From SM1-50 sp964467345 (GTDB lineage: Archaea; Thermoplasmatota; E2; DHVEG-1), in contig CAYXPY010000051.1 in assembly GCA_964467345.1 (NCBI GenBank), forward strand, positions 1-10,868: DNA of 10,868 nucleotides, written 5' to 3'. Of the stretch, positions 6,807 through 10,868 are shown one piece after another. The notes under the pieces were generated by a model. The model made no database searches. It saw only the letters and a list, made by a program, of their open reading frames with translations, and had not been told where the DNA came from. Both the position numbers and the translations under genes were made by a program. The first letter of the stretch is position 1, and every line of letters starts with the position of its first letter.

Positions 6807-8729
6807 TTATGAGGAATATCCGCCGAACACGAGACTGGGGTCACCGAAGAGCGCCCAGATGGTGATGCAGTAGGCATCTGTCTGTGTGATGGTGTTCTCA
6901 CCTAGGTATTTCTCAATGGCCTGATTATGAGCCTGTGAAAGGTGGGTCGCACCAGTGCCGATACAGTAGAAGAAGTTTGCCTCCAGTTCTGAGCTAAGAG
7001 TCTCGGCTGGGTTGCCACTCTGACCAATACCATATCCAGTGCATCCGGTCGATGCGATGGCGCCACCAAAGGGTTTTATGACAAGCCCCCAGCTGAAACA
7101 GACAGGACCGGGTAATCCATGGCAGAAGTAGCTTGTCCCATTCTTGTCTATCATGCCAGGAAGAGCGGAGACGTTATACAAGCCGTTATGGCAGCCACCG
7201 ACAATGACTATCGGTTGTTTCGCACCGTTCTGGATCCGCCAGAAGGCGTTCAGTCCGATACCACCGGTCCAGTCATCGGGGTAGTCCCCATCAAACCAGA
7301 TCGTGTTCCAGCCAAGGGCATAGCCATGTCCTTGGATGTTGATAAAGCCAGCCCCTTTGCTAAAGGTCTTTGCGATATCTTTGGTGTTTGGGACAAGACC
7401 GCCACTGTCCCGGTTCGTCGAATAGACTTGTGTCAGCGTCAGGCCTGGGACTGCAAGCTTCGTGTTGTTATACGCAAGGTCACAGAGGAATTCTCCGTCT
7501 GGTTTTCCAGCCCACATATAGAAGGTTTTCCCTGCGACGCCGATAAAGGTCTTATACCATGGTTTCTGGTCAGGACCCGTGCTCTCATATGTTTTTATTT
7601 TTTTCACCATGTGTTTCACCTCCCAGTTGTTTGACACCGGTAGTCGACTGACGTAGACTTCCGGATAGAGATCGAAGGTATCTTTCTCTGCGCCAGGTGC
7701 GTTCCAGGCAGCATACACGCCATCACCATTGGAATCCCAGCTGTCGAAGCTTCCGTTTGCGTCATACAGGCATCCGTAGTAATGATCAGATAAACATGCT
7801 TCATCGTCCGCGTGTGGCATGACGACGTAGCGGACCGGGACATACCATGCCGTCCACCCAGCGGACCGGGTGTCTTTGTCTTTTGCATAGATATGGTTTT
7901 TGAGGCCACCGACGAGCAGCACATAGGTGATGTTCCAGGTGTCATAGGCGTATTGGATGAACTTTTTCACCTGCTCTGGTTGGTCGTAGCCTGGGTATTC
8001 ATCAAGGATGGATTCAACAGATTTGAAAATGGTTTTCAGACCTTGGTCGTTTTTGAAGTCCACAAGGGTCTGCAGAGATGACTCAAAACCGCTTGGTGCG
8101 ATGATGACCATGTCGTATTCATCCGCAAAGCTCCTCTGAGGTGTGATAGATTCTAGGTAGTGTATTGTAATGTCGAAACCATCGGTGTACTCGATCTGGC
8201 GGGTCATCGGAGAATAGCGGATAGGATAGCAGGTGATTTTGAGAAATGTCACTTGTCTATTGTCTTTGTTTCGTCCAGCACCAAGGTCGGTGCGGGACCA
8301 GGTGTCTGGGTAAACTGCTGGGTTCTCATACACCGCTGGGTCTTTTACATAGCCGGTCTGTTCAATGAGGTTGGATACGGTTATAATCCGGGTGGGGATG
8401 AGTTCTTTTGTCAGCGTCATGGTCCCAAGGTCTCTGGTGGTGCAGATGACCTGGATATCGGTCGATCCATACGGAATCTCATAGGTTTTCACATAGACAG
8501 GTAGGAGTGGTCTGTTTGATTCTAGCCAATGGGTCGTGGTACCAGCAAGGTGGATTTCAGCGAACCCATCTTTTTCAGAAACGGTTGGTTGTGTCGGGAA
8601 AAGGATTGTTGTTGTTATGGTTGTGTGGTCGGTTGCTTGCGGTGATGTGATCGTGGTTTGATATGCAGCTGCCCCTAGTCCATTTAGGACTAATAGTCCC
8701 ATAAGTAGCATGGGCAATATTTTTTCCAT
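6807..8729 (-). CDS. Secreted C25 (gingipain-like) cysteine peptidase
   Basis: This endopeptidase is predicted to degrade extracellular protein. Residues 1-22 are a signal peptide (KILPMLLMGLLVLNGLGA). Residues about 45-200 resemble the gingipain propeptide. The catalytic region (PF01364) starts near 203 with EYDMVIIAPSGF and includes NITYVLLVGG, YPEVYVSRLPV, INIQGHGY with catalytic His468, and VIVGGCHNG with catalytic Cys513. It ends at ALFGDPSLVFGGYSS (residue 640), where the family's catalytic domain normally ends. The Ig-like and sorting domains of Porphyromonas gingipains are missing, and so is the C-terminal module of its neighbours, so it is probably released or held by partners. An Asp-rich loop near 331-337 (DSNGDG) may bind calcium. 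GGAGG 9 nt upstream supports the ATG. Arg- or Lys-specificity cannot be assigned from the sequence alone. C25 peptidases have been reported as a feature of sediment archaea that feed on detrital protein. Confidence 0.93.
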   Translation of the reverse strand: MEKILPMLLMGLLVLNGLGAAAYQTTITSPQATDHTTITTTILFPTQPTVSEKDGFAEIHLAGTTTHWLESNRPLLPVYVKTYEIPYGSTDIQVICTTRDLGTMTLTKELIPTRIITVSNLIEQTGYVKDPAVYENPAVYPDTWSRTDLGAGRNKDNRQVTFLKITCYPIRYSPMTRQIEYTDGFDITIHYLESITPQRSFADEYDMVIIAPSGFESSLQTLVDFKNDQGLKTIFKSVESILDEYPGYDQPEQVKKFIQYAYDTWNITYVLLVGGLKNHIYAKDKDTRSAGWTAWYVPVRYVVMPHADDEACLSDHYYGCLYDANGSFDSWDSNGDGVYAAWNAPGAEKDTFDLYPEVYVSRLPVSNNWEVKHMVKKIKTYESTGPDQKPWYKTFIGVAGKTFYMWAGKPDGEFLCDLAYNNTKLAVPGLTLTQVYSTNRDSGGLVPNTKDIAKTFSKGAGFINIQGHGYALGWNTIWFDGDYPDDWTGGIGLNAFWRIQNGAKQPIVIVGGCHNGLYNVSALPGMIDKNGTSYFCHGLPGPVCFSWGLVIKPFGGAIASTGCTGYGIGQSGNPAETLSSELEANFFYCIGTGATHLSQAHNQAIEKYLGENTITQTDAYCITIWALFGDPSLVFGGYSS

Positions 8730-8738
8730 CTTTTTTTT

Positions 8739-8764
8739 CCTCCACTTGATCCATTTATATAATT
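8739..8764 (-). promoter_or_regulatory. Shine-Dalgarno site and TATA box for the C25 gene
   Basis: GGAGG at 8739-8743 precedes the ATG by 9 nt. A TATA-like AATTATATAAA lies at 8754-8764, only 25 nt from the ATG. That spacing would put the transcription start at or inside the Shine-Dalgarno site. The true box may therefore be slightly upstream (ATTATAATTA, about 8762-8771), or the promoter may be the element at 8904-8916. Confidence 0.4.
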
Positions 8765-8903
8765 ATAATCATGTACCTAATAGTATAAGAAAGTAATCAT
8801 AAGAATTTTGGTCAAAGATGGAAGATAATGCTGTTTTGAATGACGAATGGAAGAAAATTACGTTAAAATTTTTTTCTTGATTTTTTTTGCTTGGACCAGT
8901 ATT

Positions 8904-8916
8904 CTTATATAAAAAA
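8904..8916 (-). other. TTTTTTATATAAG: terminator of the macro-domain unit or distal promoter
   Basis: The minus-strand T6 run followed by TATATAAG lies about 35 bases after the macro-domain stop. It can be read as the T-tract terminator of that gene or as a TATA box driving a leader of about 150 nt before the C25 gene. The sequence does not decide. The gap 8730-8949 otherwise contains AT-rich sequence, two plus-strand T-runs (about 8869-8888) and one possible tiny ORF (see findings). Confidence 0.35.
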
Positions 8917-8949
8917 CCATAGCAATCAATTCAACAGACCTGAATAGGG

Positions 8950-9480
8950 TCATTGTAGCTGTTCTAGTTCGTTGGCGAAGATGTCATAGGCGGTCTGGTC
9001 GTACAGGACGAACCTGACAAGCGGTATGTCCGTGTGTTGCTTGAGGTAGTCACTGACGGTCTGCAGCGCGATGCGTGCCGCCTCACGTATTGGATACCCG
9101 TATGCACCGGTGCTGATCGCGGGGAACGAAATGCTTCGCAGGTTCTTCTGTGAAGCAAGCCGCAGGGATTCTGCATAGGCACTTCGTAGCAGGGCTGACT
9201 CTTCAGAGTGCCCATCGATATACCGTGGTCCGACCGCGTGAATGACGTAGCGTGCGTTGAGATCACCACCGGTCGTGATGACCGCGTTGCCGGTAGGACA
9301 CCCGCCTATCTTTCTGCACTGCTGCATGATTGCTGGTCCACCGGCGCGATGAATCGCACCATCCACGCCTCCGCCACCAGCCAGTCTGCTGTTGGCCGCA
9401 TTGACGATTGCTTCGGTCGTTTCCCTGGTGATGTCACCAATGGTAAGGATCAGGGTCGATGTGTTGATGTGTCGTTCCAT
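8950..9480 (-). CDS. Macro-domain ADP-ribosyl hydrolase / O-acetyl-ADP-ribose deacetylase
   Basis: This cytoplasmic MacroD/YmdB-type enzyme is predicted to hydrolyse O-acetyl-ADP-ribose or remove mono-ADP-ribose from proteins. Numbering from the ATG at 9480 (176 residues), the family motifs are GDIT (15-18), NAAN (27-30), GGGGVDGAIHRAGG with the key aspartate at 40, the substrate loop STGAYGYP (113-120), and AVGPRY. The length is that of a stand-alone macro domain. I chose the ATG because AAGGTGA lies 8 nt before it. A GTG at 9492 in the same frame would add four residues, but it falls inside that ribosome-binding site. The stop of the DUF7000-like gene is 32 bases upstream with no intervening promoter, so the two are probably co-transcribed. 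No toxin or ADP-ribosyltransferase partner is visible in the window. Confidence 0.93.
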   Translation of the reverse strand: MERHINTSTLILTIGDITRETTEAIVNAANSRLAGGGGVDGAIHRAGGPAIMQQCRKIGGCPTGNAVITTGGDLNARYVIHAVGPRYIDGHSEESALLRSAYAESLRLASQKNLRSISFPAISTGAYGYPIREAARIALQTVSDYLKQHTDIPLVRFVLYDQTAYDIFANELEQLQ

Positions 9481-9512
9481 AGCGTGTTTCACCTTAGGTT
9501 TCTTTTTTTCTT

Positions 9513-10013
9513 TTAGTGTTCATGTTTTGATAAGAACTCCTCGATATCCCGAATGAACTGCAGTGTTGCGTTCTCTATCTGTGTTGTTAAGGTGTCTGTG
9601 TCACGGAAATCCGGGTTGTCGACGAGCACATGCTCAATGATGGAATCAACGCCTTTGGTTGTCGAGGGGACATGATACTTCGTCCAAGCGTGTTCTTTGA
9701 CCAAGTTCCAGTAGGTGGCTTGCACCTGCTTGTTGTATCCAGCGAGCCATACTTCGAATCGACAGGTGTCATGGACAAACACGACCGCAATTTTCAAGTG
9801 CTTCTTTTGTAAGGATGCAGGGGAGAATGAAAAGTAGGTCATGTCCATGTACCCCGGATACAGACTGCCGGAGACGATGTACTCTGGGTAGTTGTTTTTA
9901 AAATAGGTTTTGAGATGTAAAAGGTACTCCATGAGTCCTTTGTATGCGGCTCTGATGGTTCCTTTCTGCATCTGTTTTTTATACTCAGTCATGGCTTCAT
10001 GCAACGACGTCAT
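9513..10013 (-). CDS. DUF7000-like small cytoplasmic protein
   Basis: This 166-residue soluble protein has no signal peptide or membrane segment. It looks like the family I recall as DUF7000: an N-terminal helical part (LHEAMTEYKKQMQKGTIRAAYKGLMEYL), a central beta region with SLYPGYMDMTYFSFSP, LKIAVVFVHD and RFEVWLAGYNK, then GVDSIIEHVLVDNPDF and a C-terminal helix (FIRDIEEFLSKH). The family's biochemical role is not known to me. The ATG at 10013 is chosen because GGAGG lies 8 nt upstream (10022-10026). A TTG at 10028 in frame would overlap that ribosome-binding site and is less likely. It is first in a probable two-gene operon with the macro-domain hydrolase 32 bases downstream, which hints at a link with ADP-ribose or nucleotide metabolism. 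That link is inference from position only. Confidence 0.85.
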   Translation of the reverse strand: MTSLHEAMTEYKKQMQKGTIRAAYKGLMEYLLHLKTYFKNNYPEYIVSGSLYPGYMDMTYFSFSPASLQKKHLKIAVVFVHDTCRFEVWLAGYNKQVQATYWNLVKEHAWTKYHVPSTTKGVDSIIEHVLVDNPDFRDTDTLTTQIENATLQFIRDIEEFLSKHEH

Positions 10014-10053
10014 CAGGGGTTCCTCCAAGGTGTATCGTGATAATGATTCGTTT

Positions 10054-10061
10054 CTTATAAG
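10054..10061 (-). promoter_or_regulatory. TATA box for the DUF7000-macro operon
   Basis: CTTATAAG on the minus strand ends 41 nt before the ATG at 10013. It predicts a transcription start near 10031 and a leader that contains the GGAGG ribosome-binding site (10022-10026). Confidence 0.45.
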
Positions 10062-10097
10062 TGTATATGTGTTTTTGATCCCCTAGATTAGCATCGG

Positions 10098-10110
10098 AAA
10101 GAAAAAAAAA
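10098..10110 (-). terminator. T9 terminator after the right-edge gene
   Basis: On the minus strand nine T residues followed by CTTT begin about 8 bases after the TAA stop of the right-edge gene. This is a clear archaeal T-tract terminator and shows that gene is not co-transcribed with the DUF7000-like gene. Confidence 0.55.
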
Positions 10111-10118
10111 TAGGTTTT

Positions 10119-10868
10119 TTAATATTCGAAATAATTCACATCACATCGCACTGCTGAGCCTAAAAAGAATTTTTTTCCATCTCCTTTATTCACCGTTAGT
10201 CCAACAAAACCGGTGGCTCCGATATAATATGAGTAGGACCTGAATTCGAACCCTTGCAGGGTTCTGATGCCGCCGAAAAAGGTCCCGTTCCAGGACTTCT
10301 TGCCAAAGAGCCCTTGGGTGTCGATCCAGCCGTACGCCGGTAAGAACCGGAATTCTGGGGGGATGTATTCATCTTTACTTGTACCAAAAACGATGTTGCC
10401 AGCCTGGATGATTCTTCTTGAAGAGAGTCGTTGGATTGATGAGGTTAGGTTTCGGAGCTTTATAAGTATCTGTTCCATTCGATGAGGCTCTTCAGATATT
10501 ATCTGTTCTATGAAGTAAGGAAAGAACATGAGATAGATGAGAGCAGCAATCCCCAGTTCTGGGATACCAATGATAGAGGTTCTGGTTGTGATTCCCGTGA
10601 GAAGACAAAGGAAGTTTGAATCATTGGACAGCTGCTTGTTTCTGTTCAAAGAGGCAGAACGACTCATCAGTCGTGGCTCCTGGAATCCTCTGGTCACCAA
10701 TCGCTGTGCATCGTCGATTCCCATGTTTTTTGGTAACAAGTCATAGTCATACAGCGTCACAACAGCCTGTCTGAAGAGAATAGCTGTTTCTTCCCAGCTA
10801 AATGATTCGTTGATTTGTGCTCTGAACTCAACCAGATACTGCTCCAGGTTCTTGTATTGTTCTCTGGT
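10119..10868 (-). CDS. Unrecognised protein with one hydrophobic segment, N-terminus outside window
   Basis: The reading frame is open from the right edge to the TAA, giving 249 visible residues. A GTG at 10760 is not needed as a start, because the frame continues upstream without a stop (EQYKNLEQYLVEFRAQ, then NESFSWEETAILFRQAVVTL). The visible N-terminal part is helical and charged. A hydrophobic stretch (about visible residues 100-121, LGIAALIYLMFFPYFI) may be a membrane helix or a buried helix. A helical linker (EQILIKLRNLTSSIQRL) follows. The C-terminal third is beta-rich and aromatic (GKKSWNGTFFGG, FEFRSYSYYIGATGFVGLTV, GKKFFLGSAV). That strand pattern loosely recalls bacterial PH-like domains, but I would not assign it. 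No catalytic motif is visible. Function unknown. Confidence 0.75.
   Translation of the reverse strand, partial: TREQYKNLEQYLVEFRAQINESFSWEETAILFRQAVVTLYDYDLLPKNMGIDDAQRLVTRGFQEPRLMSRSASLNRNKQLSNDSNFLCLLTGITTRTSIIGIPELGIAALIYLMFFPYFIEQIISEEPHRMEQILIKLRNLTSSIQRLSSRRIIQAGNIVFGTSKDEYIPPEFRFLPAYGWIDTQGLFGKKSWNGTFFGGIRTLQGFEFRSYSYYIGATGFVGLTVNKGDGKKFFLGSAVRCDVNYFEY

Noticed and set aside
7119..8504. Plus-strand frames of 89-171 codons opposite the C25 peptidase
   Set aside because: They overlap a gene with intact catalytic His and Cys and a full signal peptide. No ribosome-binding sites or recognisable motifs are present.
633..8729. Single polycistronic operon of four exported proteins
   Set aside because: Each gene is preceded by a gap of more than 130 bases with its own TATA-like box, and most are followed by a T-rich or hairpin terminator.
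10119..10760. Complete 213-residue gene starting at GTG 10760
   Set aside because: The frame stays open to the window edge with protein-like sequence upstream, so the gene is cut by the window rather than starting there.

Overview
The window looks archaeal. It has TATA-like boxes about 35-40 nt before several start codons, Shine-Dalgarno sites (GGAGG, GGTGA), T-run terminators, and large Sec-exported proteins built from PKD, FG-GAP, M28 and C25 modules. That mix fits a heterotrophic, protein-degrading archaeon, perhaps a Thermoplasmatota or Marine Benthic Group D-like sediment lineage. The lineage is inference; there is no rRNA or other phylogenetic marker here, and no tRNA, CRISPR array, insertion sequence or phage gene was seen.

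Layout. A plus-strand fragment at the left edge (1-555) encodes the end of a PKD-domain surface protein and converges on everything else, which is on the minus strand. Read in the direction of transcription from the right edge, the minus-strand genes are: an unrecognised protein cut by the window end (10868-10119); a two-gene unit of a DUF7000-like protein and a macro-domain ADP-ribosyl hydrolase (10013-8950); then four large, separately spaced genes for exported proteins. These four are a C25 gingipain-like cysteine peptidase (8729-6807), an FG-GAP/VCBS beta-propeller protein (6669-4330), an M28 zinc aminopeptidase (4065-2704), and a protein with two tandem SagB/nitroreductase-like domains followed by a PKD-like domain (2501-633).

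How they may work together. The C25 endopeptidase and the M28 exopeptidase could act in series on extracellular protein. The FG-GAP and PKD proteins are probable surface-binding or adhesion factors. Three of the exported proteins (1-555, 633-2501, 4330-6669) end in the same roughly 95-100 residue C-terminal module, which closes in a short hydrophobic strand. The module is absent from the C25 enzyme and not evident in the M28 enzyme, so it may sort or anchor the non-protease components.

The most unusual item is the 622-residue exported protein. Its two halves match the SagB-type nitroreductase pattern, but the last arginine of the flavin-phosphate motif is replaced in both. This is an apparent extracellular pseudo-dimer of a normally cytoplasmic flavoprotein fold.
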